A stretch of DNA of 64,000 bases from JACVRW01 sp034664125 (GCA_034664125.1 JAXDIG010000016.1:1-64000); one strand, 5' to 3'; counted from the first letter of the stretch, positions 50,949 to 59,806 are shown. Made by a program: numbers and translations. The notes: a model not told the origin generated them from the sequence alone.

Positions 50949-51242
50949 CTAGCCCGCAACCTTGGCGAGCACGTCCGACTCACGCAGGACGAGTAGATCC
51001 TCACCCTCGACGATCACCTCGGTGCCGCCGTACTTCGAGTACAGGACCTCGTCGCCCTTCGATACGTCGAGCGGAATCCGCTTTTCGCCGTCCTCGTCCC
51101 ACCTGCCGTCTCCGACCGCAAGGACCTTGCCGCGCTGCGGCTTCTCCTTGGCCGTGTCAGGAAGGACGATGCCGCTTGCCGTGGTTTCCTCTTCCTCGAT
51201 CGCCTGAACGATCAGGCGGTCTCCTAGAGGCTTGAGATTCAT
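50949..51242 (-). CDS. groES: Co-chaperonin GroES
   Basis: A 97-residue protein, MNLKPLGDRLIVQAIEEEET, with the GroES mobile loop TTASGIVLPDTAKEKPQ and the conserved KYGGTEV near the end. It caps GroEL. ATG 51242 is chosen because GGAGG lies 7 nt before it; an ATG at 51248 would sit too close to that site. Confidence 0.97.
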   Translation of the reverse strand: MNLKPLGDRLIVQAIEEEETTASGIVLPDTAKEKPQRGKVLAVGDGRWDEDGEKRIPLDVSKGDEVLYSKYGGTEVIVEGEDLLVLRESDVLAKVAG

Positions 51243-51271
51243 GGGCATACCTCCGTCTGAAGTTCGTGAAC

Positions 51272-51298
51272 TTGGCACTCCACGTGTCCGAGTGCCAG
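51272..51298 (-). promoter_or_regulatory. CIRCE operator 1 (HrcA site)
   Basis: TTGGCACTC (51272-51280), 9 nt, GAGTGCCAG (51290-51298). This matches the CIRCE consensus TTAGCACTC-N9-GAGTGCTAA apart from a G-C swap in each arm. Confidence 0.9.
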
Positions 51299-51299
51299 C

Positions 51300-51326
51300 C
51301 TGGCACTCTAGCACCGAGAGTGCCAA
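51300..51326 (-). promoter_or_regulatory. CIRCE operator 2 (HrcA site)
   Basis: CTGGCACTC (51300-51308), 9 nt, GAGTGCCAA (51318-51326). It starts 2 bp after the first operator, so two HrcA dimers would bind nearly the same face-spacing before groES. Confidence 0.9.
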
Positions 51327-51341
51327 ACGCCGACTTCAGTC

Positions 51342-51740
51342 TCAGTTTTGGCGGGGCCCAGAGGGCCGCATGCGCTCCTGCACCTCGGACGGGCGGTCCG
51401 AGATCTGTGAGAAGCGCACGACGGTGACGGTGTCGTCCGTCGCGACCTTGCGGCCGTAGATCTGCTCCAGGAAGTGCACCATCTCGTCGAGCCGGCGGAA
51501 CTCCGGGTTGTCGTGCTCGATGTCCCGCGGCGACAGATCGCCTACGCGCTTGACCTCGACCGAGTCGATCACGGCCTCGAAGATCTTCTCGCGCGGCGAG
51601 TGCTGGAAGCCCACGGTGATCAGCACGACCTCGCCCTTGCGGTACTTGTTGCTCTTGTCGCCGAGGCGGATCGTCGCCGTCTTGCGGCCGCGCTTGAGCT
51701 GGTCGACGAAGATCGGCGAGTAGAAGTTGAGGACGAACAC
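51342..51740 (-). CDS. ASCH-domain-like protein
   Basis: A 132-residue protein. FYSPIFVDQLKRGRKTATIR, then GEVVLITVGFQHSP, resemble the ASCH/PUA-like fold, which is thought to bind RNA. The stretch LSPRDIEHDNPEFRRLDEMV is unassigned. Start GTG 51740. It lies just upstream of the groES operators and 11 nt after the Nudix gene on the same strand. Confidence 0.72.
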   Translation of the reverse strand: MFVLNFYSPIFVDQLKRGRKTATIRLGDKSNKYRKGEVVLITVGFQHSPREKIFEAVIDSVEVKRVGDLSPRDIEHDNPEFRRLDEMVHFLEQIYGRKVATDDTVTVVRFSQISDRPSEVQERMRPSGPRQN

Positions 51741-51751
51741 GACGGGGCAGC

Positions 51752-52168
51752 CTAGCGGCCTTCCTCGAGCCGTGAGAGCGCGGCCTCCGCCATATCCCGC
51801 TCGCCCTTGTAGGCGAGCCGCTTGGGCGCCTCCTCGAGCGGGATCCAGAGCGCCTCCTCGACCTCGTGGTCGTGATCCTCGACGCTGCCCGAGCGGTAGC
51901 GGAACAGGAAGAAGGCCACGATCTTCATCACGCGCTCCCCGCCGCGCACGTACCAGTACTTGACGTCGCCGAGCCGTTCGACCGCCTCGGCCTCGAGCCC
52001 GGTTTCCTCGCGCACCTCGCGCCGCGCCGCCTCCTCGGCCGACTCGTCCCCGTCCGGGTGGCCCTTCGGCAGGGCCAGGATCTGGTCCCGCACCCTGACC
52101 ACGGCCACGTACGGGCGCCCGTGCATGCGGCGCACGACCACGCCGCCGGCCGAGAACTCGCGGATCAC
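51752..52168 (-). CDS. Nudix hydrolase
   Basis: A 138-residue Nudix protein. The Nudix box spans about residues 37-59 (GHPDGDES followed by REVREETGL). It cleaves a nucleoside diphosphate linked to another group; the AGGVVVRR start and the LPKG stretch are like diadenosine-polyphosphate hydrolases. GTG 52168 overlaps the Pcm stop (GTGA). Confidence 0.88.
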   Translation of the reverse strand: MIREFSAGGVVVRRMHGRPYVAVVRVRDQILALPKGHPDGDESAEEAARREVREETGLEAEAVERLGDVKYWYVRGGERVMKIVAFFLFRYRSGSVEDHDHEVEEALWIPLEEAPKRLAYKGERDMAEAALSRLEEGR

Positions 52169-52809
52169 TCCTCGTCGCTCACGAGCGGCACGAACCGCAC
52201 TGAGGCCACCGCCTCCTCTTCGTCGTCACGGAACCGCATCAGGTACTCGCGGCGGCCGCGGGCGATCGGGCACACCAGCGCCGCGCCCGGCGCCAGCTGG
52301 TCCAGCAGCGGCCGCGGGGGCTCCTCGCGCGCGGTCGCGGTTACCGAGATCCCTTCGAAGGGGGCGCGGTCGGGCGCGCCGTGCGCGCCGTCGCCCACGC
52401 GCACCTCGACGTTGTCGTAGCCCAGCTCCGTGAGCGTCGCGGCAGCCAGCGTGGCCAGGCTCTCGTAGCGCTCGATGGTCACCACCTGAGCGCACAGCCG
52501 CGAGAGCACCGCGGCGGCGTACCCGGAGCCGGTGCCCACCTCGAGCACCGTCTCGTCGCCCTGCAGCTCGAGCAGCTGACACATGCAGGCGACGATCCAC
52601 GGCTGGGAGATGGTCTGGCCCTCCCCGATCCGCAGGGCCCCGTCGCGGTAGGCACGGCGGCGCTGGTCCTGCGGCACGAACAGCTCCCGCGGTACCTCGG
52701 TCATGGCGGCGAGCACGCGCTCGTCGCGGATGCCGCGGCGGCGGAGCTGGCGCTCCACCATGCGGGCGCGCGCGTCAGTGGATGTAGTTGCGGAGCCGTC
52801 CCGGGTCAT
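52165..52809 (-). CDS. pcm: Protein-L-isoaspartate O-methyltransferase
   Basis: A 214-residue methyltransferase. The Pcm landmarks are GIRDERVLAAMTEVPRELFV, GEGQTISQPWIVA, and the SAM site VLEVGTGSGYAAAVL. It repairs isoaspartyl residues in aged proteins. ATG 52809 overlaps the end of the upstream Crp gene by 35 nt; ATG 52761 in frame is an alternative start. Translated with the Nudix gene. Confidence 0.92.
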   Translation of the reverse strand: MTRDGSATTSTDARARMVERQLRRRGIRDERVLAAMTEVPRELFVPQDQRRRAYRDGALRIGEGQTISQPWIVACMCQLLELQGDETVLEVGTGSGYAAAVLSRLCAQVVTIERYESLATLAAATLTELGYDNVEVRVGDGAHGAPDRAPFEGISVTATAREEPPRPLLDQLAPGAALVCPIARGRREYLMRFRDDEEEAVASVRFVPLVSDEE

Positions 52810-53467
52810 GCACGGTCACCTTTCCCCGTCCCAGGGTGACCACCCCGGCGCGCTCCAGCGTGGCGAGGAAGCGGCTCGCGCTCTCGCGCGAGGTGCCGGC
52901 GAGGTGCGCGATCTCGGCCTGTGTCGCGCGGATCAGGACGTCCTCGTCGGGCGCGCCCTCGGCCTGGCGCGAGATGGTCTGGGCGAGCAGTGCGCTCGCG
53001 ACCCTGCCGGCGACCGTCTGGAACGACTGCTGGAGCAGCCGCTCGTTGGTGCGGCTGACGCGCTCGGCGAGCGTGGCGAGCAGCTTCAGTGCCAGGTCCG
53101 GATTGCGCTTGACCAGGCGCTGCACGTCACCCGACAGCAGCGCCACCGCGGTGCAGGGCTCGATCGCCTCGGCCGTGGCCGATCGGGTTTCACCTCGGAA
53201 CATGGCCAGCTCCCCGAACAGCGCGCCGCCGCGCAGCTCGGCGAGCGCGACCATGCGGCCGTCCTGGTGCTCGCGCGTCAGCACCACCGCGCCCGAGCGC
53301 AGCAGGTAGCAGGTGTCGCCGGCATCGCCCTCGCGGAAGATGATCTCGCCGCGGTCCCAATGGCGCGGGACCGCCACCTGCGCCACGGCCAGCAGCTCTC
53401 GCGGCTCGAGATCCATGAACACCTCGGTGCGGGCGAGCAGCCGAGCGGTTTCCTCCCCGGTGGCCAT
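52775..53467 (-). CDS. Crp/Fnr-family transcriptional regulator
   Basis: A 230-residue regulator. A cyclic-nucleotide-binding domain (about residues 10-120, with FREGDAGDTCYLLRSG and ALFGELAMFRGETRSA) precedes a helix-turn-helix (about 170-215, TQAEIAHLAGTSRESASRFL). The phosphate-binding arginine of the cNMP site is present (FRGETRSA), so cAMP binding is plausible, interesting given the cyclase at 540-1895. Start ATG 53467 leaves a 17-bp gap to the divergent threonine ammonia-lyase. Confidence 0.9.
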   Translation of the reverse strand: MATGEETARLLARTEVFMDLEPRELLAVAQVAVPRHWDRGEIIFREGDAGDTCYLLRSGAVVLTREHQDGRMVALAELRGGALFGELAMFRGETRSATAEAIEPCTAVALLSGDVQRLVKRNPDLALKLLATLAERVSRTNERLLQQSFQTVAGRVASALLAQTISRQAEGAPDEDVLIRATQAEIAHLAGTSRESASRFLATLERAGVVTLGRGKVTVHDPGRLRNYIH

Positions 53468-53484
53468 GAGCGGATAATGACTGG

Positions 53485-54720
53485 ATGGCAGTCGCACGTG
53501 AAGCCGTGAGCGCCCGGGACGTCGAGGACGCCGCCCGCCTGATCGCCGGGAAGGTGCGCGAGACGCCGCTCCTGCCGGCCGGCGAGCTGTCGCGGCGGGT
53601 GGGCGCCCCGGTGGTGCTCAAGGCCGAGAACCTCCAGCTGACCGGGTCGTTCAAGGCGCGCGGCGCCACGAACATGATCGGGCGACTGTCCAAGGAGGCG
53701 CTGCGGGCGGGGGTGGTGGCCGCCAGCGCCGGCAATCACGCCCAGGCCGTCGCCTGTGCCGCTCGCGACGCGGGGGCGCGCGCCGTGCTGGTGATGCCGG
53801 AGGAAGCCCCGGTTTCCAAGGTCGCCGCGGTGCGCCAGTACGGCGGCGAGGTGCGCCTGCACGGCGGCAACTACGACGACGCGCACGACGAGGCGGCCCG
53901 CCTCGTCGAGGCGGAGGGCCTGACCGCCGTGCACGCCTTCGACAACGCCGAGGTGGTGGCGGGCCAGGGCACGGTGGGGCTGGAGATCGCGCGCGACGCG
54001 CCCGAAGTGACGCTGGTGGTGGTTCCGCTCGGCGGCGGCGGGCTGGCCAGCGGGATCGGGCTCGCGGTGGCGGAGTGGCTGCCTGGGGCGCGGGTCGTGG
54101 GCGTGCAGGCGGAGGCGTGCGCCCCGTACATCGACTCGCTGGCGGCGCACAAGCCGATCGGCGCGCGGTCCGCGAACACGATCTGCGACGGGATCGCCGT
54201 CAAGCGCCCCGGCGACTTCACGCTGCCGCTGGTCGAGCGCTACGTGGACGAGGTGGTCACGGTTTCCGACGACGAGGCGGCGGAGGCGATGGTGATGCTG
54301 CTCGAGCGCACCAAGCTCGTCGTCGAGGGGGCCGGGGCGGTCGCGGTGGCGGCGCTCATGCAGGGCCGCGTGCCGGCGCCCGCCAACGGGCAGGTCTGCG
54401 CCGTGCTGTCGGGCGGCAACGTCGACGCGTCGCTGCTGTCCGAGTGCATCCGGCTCGGGGAAACCGCCGCCGGCCGGCGGATGGTGCTCTCCACGGTCGT
54501 GCCGGATCGCCCAGGTGCCCTGTCGGGCCTCCTGCAGATCGTCGCCGAGCACGGCGGCAACGTGGTCGACGTCGAGCACCTGCGCGACGGCATCGACCTG
54601 CACGTGCGCGAGACGGCGATCAAGCTCGTGCTGCAGACGCGCGGGCCCGATGCCAGCCAGCAGATCCTCGATGCGGCTCGCGCGAAGGGCTTCCCGGTGA
54701 GCGTGGAGCGCCAGGCCTAG
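53485..54720 (+). CDS. ilvA: Threonine ammonia-lyase with C-terminal ACT domain
   Basis: A 411-residue PLP enzyme. The PLP lysine is in GSFKARGATN (K57), with ASAGNHAQAVA and the phosphate-binding GGGGLASG loop. A C-terminal ACT domain (about 330-405, VPDRPGALSGLLQIVAEHGG) suggests feedback control. It deaminates threonine to 2-oxobutyrate; with a single ACT domain it could be biosynthetic or catabolic. Its stop abuts the convergent aldo-keto reductase stop. Confidence 0.93.
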   Translation: MAVAREAVSARDVEDAARLIAGKVRETPLLPAGELSRRVGAPVVLKAENLQLTGSFKARGATNMIGRLSKEALRAGVVAASAGNHAQAVACAARDAGARAVLVMPEEAPVSKVAAVRQYGGEVRLHGGNYDDAHDEAARLVEAEGLTAVHAFDNAEVVAGQGTVGLEIARDAPEVTLVVVPLGGGGLASGIGLAVAEWLPGARVVGVQAEACAPYIDSLAAHKPIGARSANTICDGIAVKRPGDFTLPLVERYVDEVVTVSDDEAAEAMVMLLERTKLVVEGAGAVAVAALMQGRVPAPANGQVCAVLSGGNVDASLLSECIRLGETAAGRRMVLSTVVPDRPGALSGLLQIVAEHGGNVVDVEHLRDGIDLHVRETAIKLVLQTRGPDASQQILDAARAKGFPVSVERQA

Positions 54721-55680
54721 CTACTGCTCGACCGGCGCCATGTCGGCGTAGCGGTCGCCCGCCGTGCCGCCGGGCGGGAACGCTTCGTCCAGCGCGCGCA
54801 GCTGATCCGCGGTCAGTTCGATGTCCACCGCCGCCGCGTTCTCCTCGACGCGGCTGACGCGCCTGGTCCCGGGGATCGGCACCACGTCGCCGCCCTGGTG
54901 CAGCAGCCACGCCAGCGCCAGCTGGGCGGGGGTGCAGCCCACCTCAGCGGCGATCTCCCCGGCTCGCTGCACGCGCTCCAGGTTGCGCTCCCGGTTCCCC
55001 GCCTGGAAGCGCGGGGAGCTGCGCCGGAAGTCGTCGTCGGCGCTGATCTCCACCGCGCCGGTCAGCTCGCCGCGGCCGAGCGGGCTGTAGGGCACGATGC
55101 CCACGCCGAGCTCGCGTGCCGTCGGCACGATCTCGCGCTCGATCTCGCGGGTGAACAGCGACCACTCGCTCTGCAGGGCGGTGATCGGGTGCACCGCGTT
55201 CGCGCCGCGGAGCGTGTCCGGGTTCACCTCGCTCAGGCCGAGGTGACCGACCTTGCCGTCGGTGACCAGGTCGGCCATGGCGCCGACGCTCTCCTCGATC
55301 GGCACGTCCGGGGTGCGGCGGTGCATGTAGTAGAGGTCGATGTGGTCCACGCCGAGGCGGCGCAGCGAGCCCTCGCAGGCCTCGCGGATCCACTCCGGGC
55401 TGTTGTCGATGCGGCGCGCGCCGTTCTCGCGCCGGATCCCGAACTTGGTGGCCAGCTGAACCTCGTCGCGGCGGCCGGCGATCGCCCTCCCGACGAGCTG
55501 CTCGTTGTGGCCCGAGCCGTACATGTCGGAGGTGTCGAGGAACGTGACACCGAGGTCGAGGGCGCGGTGGATCGTGGCGATCGACTCGTCCTCGTCGCTG
55601 GGCCCATAGAACTCGGACATTCCCATGCAGCCGAGGCCGATGGCGGAAACGGTCAGGTCGCGGAGCTGTCTCGGCTTCAT
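54721..55680 (-). CDS. Aldo/keto reductase
   Basis: A 319-residue AKR barrel enzyme. It has GLGCMGMSEFYG at the start, FLDTSDMYGSG with the catalytic Asp and Tyr, Lys in QLATKFG, and His in YYMHRRTP. It reduces aldehydes or ketones with NADPH; the physiological substrate is unknown. TACCGT lies 7 nt before the ATG. Confidence 0.9.
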   Translation of the reverse strand: MKPRQLRDLTVSAIGLGCMGMSEFYGPSDEDESIATIHRALDLGVTFLDTSDMYGSGHNEQLVGRAIAGRRDEVQLATKFGIRRENGARRIDNSPEWIREACEGSLRRLGVDHIDLYYMHRRTPDVPIEESVGAMADLVTDGKVGHLGLSEVNPDTLRGANAVHPITALQSEWSLFTREIEREIVPTARELGVGIVPYSPLGRGELTGAVEISADDDFRRSSPRFQAGNRERNLERVQRAGEIAAEVGCTPAQLALAWLLHQGGDVVPIPGTRRVSRVEENAAAVDIELTADQLRALDEAFPPGGTAGDRYADMAPVEQ

Positions 55681-55687
55681 GGTCCAA

Positions 55688-55697
55688 ACGGTAGCCT
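55688..55697. promoter_or_regulatory. Overlapping divergent -10 elements of AKR and psuG
   Basis: Minus strand TACCGT (55693-55688) is 7 nt before the AKR ATG; plus strand TAGCCT (55692-55697) is 9 nt before the psuG ATG. Both sit in a 26-bp gap, so both transcripts must be leaderless or nearly so. Confidence 0.5.
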
Positions 55698-55706
55698 GAC
55701 TCGCCG

Positions 55707-56609
55707 ATGCTGATCGCTCCCGAGGTGGCCGACGCAGTCGCCGGCGGGCGGCCGGTGGTGGCGCTCGAGAGCACGCTGATCAGCCACGGCCTGCCGCGGC
55801 CGCGAAACCTCGACGTGGCCCGCGAGCTCGAGGCGGCGGTTCGAGTGGCGGGCGCCACGCCGGCCACTATCGCCGTCGTAGACGGAGAGGCGCGTGTCGG
55901 ACTCGACGAGGCGGCCCTCGAGGTGGTCGCAGCCGGCGAGGCCGTCGTGAAGTGCGGCGTGCGCGACCTGGCGGTGGTGGCGGCGCGCGGCGGTCATGGA
56001 GCGACCACGGTGGCGGCCACGGCGCACCTCGCGGCCCGGGCGGGCATCTCGGTGTTCGCGACGGGCGGGCTGGGCGGCGTGCACCGAGAGGCGCGCGAGA
56101 CGTGGGACGAGTCGGCCGACCTGGAGACGCTCGCCCGCGTGGGCATCGCGGTGGTTTGCTCCGGGGTCAAGTCGATCCTCGACGTGGGGGCCACGCTCGA
56201 GCGGCTCGAGACGCTTGGCGTGACCGTGCTCGGCTACGGCACCGACGGCTTTCCGGGCTTCTACCTGCACGACTCGGGCTACCCGGCGCCGTGGCGGGTC
56301 GACACTCCGGCGGAGGTGGCGGCCGTGCTGGCCGCGCGCCACGAGCTGGGCACCGACGACCGGGCGGTCGTGGTCGCCAATCCGCTGCCCGCAGAGGAGC
56401 AGCTCGATCCGGACCTGCACGATCGGGTCCTGTCGGCCGGGCTGGCCGCTGCCGCCGCGGCCGGCGTCAGGGGCAAGGAGATCACCCCCTTCCTGCTGGA
56501 CTTCTTCCACCGTGAGACAGCGGGGGCGAGCCTCGCGGCGAACGTGCGGCTGGTGACCCGCAACGCGGAGCTGGGAGCGCGGATAGCGGTGGCCGCGACG
56601 GCGGCTTGA
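55707..56609 (+). CDS. psuG: Pseudouridine-5'-phosphate glycosidase
   Basis: A 300-residue PsuG. Family landmarks are VALESTLISHGLPRPRN at the N-terminus, the catalytic lysine region AVVKCGVRDL, TTVAATAHLAARAGI, FATGGLGGVHR and CSGVKSILD. It splits pseudouridine 5'-phosphate to uracil and ribose 5-phosphate. The following kinase gene overlaps by 4 nt (TTGA) and would supply the substrate by phosphorylating pseudouridine. Confidence 0.95.
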   Translation: MLIAPEVADAVAGGRPVVALESTLISHGLPRPRNLDVARELEAAVRVAGATPATIAVVDGEARVGLDEAALEVVAAGEAVVKCGVRDLAVVAARGGHGATTVAATAHLAARAGISVFATGGLGGVHREARETWDESADLETLARVGIAVVCSGVKSILDVGATLERLETLGVTVLGYGTDGFPGFYLHDSGYPAPWRVDTPAEVAAVLAARHELGTDDRAVVVANPLPAEEQLDPDLHDRVLSAGLAAAAAAGVRGKEITPFLLDFFHRETAGASLAANVRLVTRNAELGARIAVAATAA

Positions 56610-57493
56610 CGCGGATCGTCGTGCTGGGCGACGTGATGGTGGACGTCGTCGCGCGCCTATCGGGGCCGGTGGCGGTGGGGAGCGATGCGCCTTCCTCCGT
56701 CTCCTTCGGCGGCGGTGGCTCGGCGGCCAATGTGGCGGCGTGGCTTGCCTTCGCGGGCGAGACGCCGGTGCTCGTGGGCCGGGTGGGGGCCGACGAGCGC
56801 GGCGCTTCGGCGGCTGCCGAGCTGGGCGCGGCGGGGGTGGATGCCCGCTTGACGGTCGACGGCTCGCTGCCGACCGGAACCTGCATCGTGCTGGTGGCCC
56901 CTGGCGGGGAGCGCTCGATGCTGCCCGACCCGGGGGCGAACGTCGCGCTCGCCGCGGCCGACCTGCCAGACGACGTGCTGCTCGCGGGCGGCCACCTGCA
57001 CGTGGCCGGGTACGCGCTCGTGCGGCCCGGGCCGCGAGCGGCCGCCTTGGCGGCGATCTCGCGCGCGGTTGCCGGGGGGATGACGGTGTCGGTCGATCCC
57101 TCCTCGGCGGCGCTGCTGTCGCCGGCGTTCCTCGAGTTGGCCGACGGAGCGCAGTTGCTGCTGCCGAACGCCGAGGAGGCGCGGGCGCTGACAGGCGAGC
57201 GCGACGCGTCGTCCGCCGCCCGGGCGCTCGCCACCCGCTTCCCGGAGGTCGTGGTGAAGCTCGGGGCGGAGGGGGCGCTGTGGAGGAACGGCAGCGACGA
57301 GGTGCGTGCTCCGGCCGCCGCGGCGTCGCCCGCCGCCGCGCTGGACACCACCGGCGCGGGCGACGCCTTCGCGGCCGGCCTGCTTGCCGCCCGGATGCGG
57401 GGCGCCGACGCCGCCGAAGCCCTCGCGGCCGGCTGCGAGTTCGCCGGCAAGGCGATAGTCACGCCGGGCGCGCGGCCGCGAGGGTCCCGCTAG
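56606..57493 (+). CDS. PfkB-family carbohydrate/nucleoside kinase, probable pseudouridine kinase
   Basis: A 295-residue ribokinase-fold kinase. It has VSFGGGGSAANVAAWLA early and the ATP/anion-hole signature DTTGAGDAFAAGLL (about residues 248-261). Coupling to psuG (TTGA overlap) suggests it phosphorylates pseudouridine (PsuK role), though other sugars are possible. Start TTG 56606. Its 3' end overlaps the convergent DUF4349 gene by 4 nt. Confidence 0.88.
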   Translation: MTRIVVLGDVMVDVVARLSGPVAVGSDAPSSVSFGGGGSAANVAAWLAFAGETPVLVGRVGADERGASAAAELGAAGVDARLTVDGSLPTGTCIVLVAPGGERSMLPDPGANVALAAADLPDDVLLAGGHLHVAGYALVRPGPRAAALAAISRAVAGGMTVSVDPSSAALLSPAFLELADGAQLLLPNAEEARALTGERDASSAARALATRFPEVVVKLGAEGALWRNGSDEVRAPAAAASPAAALDTTGAGDAFAAGLLAARMRGADAAEALAAGCEFAGKAIVTPGARPRGSR

Positions 57494-58734
57494 GCCAGCG
57501 CCGACTCGCGCCGGCGGCGGCGCACCACTCGGGTGCCCAGCCAGGCGGCCAGGGCGATCAGCCCCAGCGGGAGCGCCAGGGCGAGGACCCGGATCAGCAC
57601 TCCGGCGAAGCCGACCAGCAGGCCGCCGGCGTCGTTCATCGCGTCGTCGAACGAGCCCCCCACGCCGCCGCGGTTGTCGTCGTGATCGTCGGCCACCAGC
57701 AGGCTCACCGTGACCACGGCATAGTCCGTGCGCAGCCGCAGATCGCGCAGCTGCCCGCGCAGGCCGCTGATCTCGCCCGCGACCAGGTCCAGCCGGCGCC
57801 GGATCGACTCTGCCTCCTCGTCCGTGGCCGCCTGCTCGAGCCTGCGCAGCAGGCTGCGGCGCTCGGCGCGCGCCGCCTGTAGCCGATCCTTGGCGGTGAC
57901 GTGCTCGCGCGTCACGTCGCGGCCTTCCTGGCTCTGGCGGATCACGGGGGCGAGCTCGGCCAGGTCGCGCAGGGCGGGCCGCAGCCGGTCCGTCGGGATG
58001 CGCAGCGAGAAGTCGCCCCCGCCGCCATCCTTGCCGGAGTTGACCGAGGAGTTGAGCACGAAGCCGCCGTGGCGATTGGTCACCGCCGTGACCTGGTCGG
58101 CCACCCGGGCCATGTCGTCGAGCGGCACGTCGAGCTCGAGGGAGAACGACCGCTCGATCTTGCGGTCGCGCTGCCCGGGGGCGAAGCCGCGGCCGGACGG
58201 AAGCGGCTGAGCGGGCGCGACGATCGCATTGTCGCCTGCGCCGGCCTCGGCGCCGCCGCCGCTGGAGCCCCCGCCGGAGCCTCCGCGGGTCACGCCGCCA
58301 GCGGCGCTGGAGGCGTTGTCATCGCCGCCACCGCCGCCACCGCCGCCCGGGGGGCCGCCCGCAGCGAACACGACGACCACGATCAGCAGCAGCGGCAGGC
58401 CCACCCCCGCGATCGGGCGGAGCAGCCTGCGGCCGAGGCCGTCCGGTCCCCGCGCTGCCCGGGCCGCCAGTCGCTCGAGCGCGGCCTGCTGCCGCGCGCC
58501 GGCCGCTTCCGCCCGTCCGCGAGCCGAGCCAGGCGCGCGCGGGAAGCCCGCCTCCACCCGCGCCCGCAGCCCCTCAGCGAACCGGGGCTCCGCCTGCGGC
58601 GCGTCCGCGCGCAGCTCCAGCGCCAGCTCCTGCAGCTCCCGCGCGACCGGGTCCGCGTGCGTTGCCGCTCCGGTGCCCAGCGCCAGTTCCACGGCGCCCA
58701 GGTCGCGCTCGATCGTCGTGCTCTCGTCAGTCAT
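57490..58734 (-). CDS. DUF4349-domain membrane protein, probable ECF partner
   Basis: A 414-residue protein. The cytoplasmic N-terminus (about 1-105) is acidic and could bind the sigma factor. A membrane helix (about 108-126) follows, then a Gly/Ser-rich linker and a DUF4349 domain (about 190-360, with a coiled coil), and a last helix (about 377-400) with a basic tail. It overlaps the ECF sigma gene by 8 nt, so it probably serves as its anti-sigma factor or envelope sensor; no zinc-type anti-sigma motif is present. Confidence 0.82.
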   Translation of the reverse strand: MTDESTTIERDLGAVELALGTGAATHADPVARELQELALELRADAPQAEPRFAEGLRARVEAGFPRAPGSARGRAEAAGARQQAALERLAARAARGPDGLGRRLLRPIAGVGLPLLLIVVVVFAAGGPPGGGGGGGGDDNASSAAGGVTRGGSGGGSSGGGAEAGAGDNAIVAPAQPLPSGRGFAPGQRDRKIERSFSLELDVPLDDMARVADQVTAVTNRHGGFVLNSSVNSGKDGGGGDFSLRIPTDRLRPALRDLAELAPVIRQSQEGRDVTREHVTAKDRLQAARAERRSLLRRLEQAATDEEAESIRRRLDLVAGEISGLRGQLRDLRLRTDYAVVTVSLLVADDHDDNRGGVGGSFDDAMNDAGGLLVGFAGVLIRVLALALPLGLIALAAWLGTRVVRRRRRESALA

Positions 58735-59290
58735 TGCAGGCCTTTCGCAACTTCGTCAGGGTGCGGTGCAGGCGCGTGCCCGCCGCCGTCTCTGAGAGGC
58801 CGAGCACGGTGGCGATCTCGGAGTTGGAGAGCCCGGCCGAGAACTTCAGGGCGAGCAGGTCACGCTCGCGGCCCTCCAGAGCGCCCATGGCGGCGCGCAC
58901 GGCCTCCCGCCGCAGCGCCAGCTCGGCGTGGTCGTCCGCGCCCAGGGCGCCCGTGTCCTCCGGGTCGCTCTCCAGGCGAGCCCGGCGCTTGCGGCGCCTC
59001 AGCTCGTCGAGGGCGGCGTTGCGCGCGATGCCGAACAGCCAGGCCTCGGGGGTGCCCCGCCGGGCGCGGTAGCTGGTGCGCCTGCGGTAGGCCCGCTCGA
59101 ACGCCTGGGCCGTCACGTCCTCCGCCGCCGCGCGGTCGCGCAGCAGCGACGCCACGTAGGCATACACGCGCGGGAAGGTGCGCTCGTATAGAGCGGCGAA
59201 AGTCTCCGTATCGGTTCCCGTTACGACCGGCATCCGCTCCGCGAGCGCCTCGTTCACGCCCCTACTACGACCGGGGGTCGAGTTCGTCAC
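58727..59290 (-). CDS. ECF-type RNA polymerase sigma factor
   Basis: A 187-residue sigma-70 group 4 factor. Region 2 has FAALYERTFPRVYAYVASLL, the DRAAAEDVTAQAFERAYRR core and TPEAWLFGIARNAALDELRR; region 4 has LLALKFSAGLSNSEIATVLG and SETAAGTRLHRTLTKLR. It directs a regulon through the envelope protein encoded next to it. Start GTG 59290; no clear promoter was seen upstream. Confidence 0.93.
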   Translation of the reverse strand: MTNSTPGRSRGVNEALAERMPVVTGTDTETFAALYERTFPRVYAYVASLLRDRAAAEDVTAQAFERAYRRRTSYRARRGTPEAWLFGIARNAALDELRRRKRRARLESDPEDTGALGADDHAELALRREAVRAAMGALEGRERDLLALKFSAGLSNSEIATVLGLSETAAGTRLHRTLTKLRKACND

Positions 59291-59368
59291 CGTGAACTGG
59301 GCAATTTCTCAGGGGGAAACGGTAGTCTGCGCTCAAGGGGGAAGTGCCGAAGACCGACAACATCCCTG

Positions 59369-59791
59369 ATGGCTCGTAGGACCCTCATCGTCACTGCCAT
59401 CTGCACGGTGCTCGCAAGCACCGGGGTAGCGCACGCCCAGACGGGCGAGCAGCTGAGCTCATCCTGGGCCCAGGGGAACGTCTGCAACGCCACGCAGCTC
59501 GGTGCACGGGCTCAGCTTGCCGGCGACGGCTCGGCGTCCGACCTCTCGGTCCGCTTCACGGCTCAGTGGCTCTCGCCCGACGGATGGGCGTCGCTCGGCG
59601 GAGCCGCCACTTCGCCCTGGCAGTCCGCCGGCTCAGCCGAGTACACCTGGGGCCAGGCCGGCTGGACGTTCAGCATCAGCGTCCCGCCCGGCAACCAGTA
59701 CCAGCTGCGTTCGGTGGCCGAGTTGCGCTGGAGCGGCGAAACCAACCGCTCCGAGACGCACACCACCGGCACCTGCACCATCGGCGGTTAG
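59369..59791 (+). CDS. Secreted protein of unknown function
   Basis: A 140-residue protein. The signal peptide MARRTLIVTAICTVLASTG ends at AHA, with cleavage before Gln24. The mature part is Ser/Trp/Gln-rich and probably all-beta, with two cysteines (about residues 39 and 136) that could form a disulfide closing the chain. No family recognised. TAGTCT near 59322 may be its -10, giving a leader of about 40 nt. Confidence 0.7.
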   Translation: MARRTLIVTAICTVLASTGVAHAQTGEQLSSSWAQGNVCNATQLGARAQLAGDGSASDLSVRFTAQWLSPDGWASLGGAATSPWQSAGSAEYTWGQAGWTFSISVPPGNQYQLRSVAELRWSGETNRSETHTTGTCTIGG

Positions 59792-59806
59792 CGCCGCTAC
59801 GCCGTC

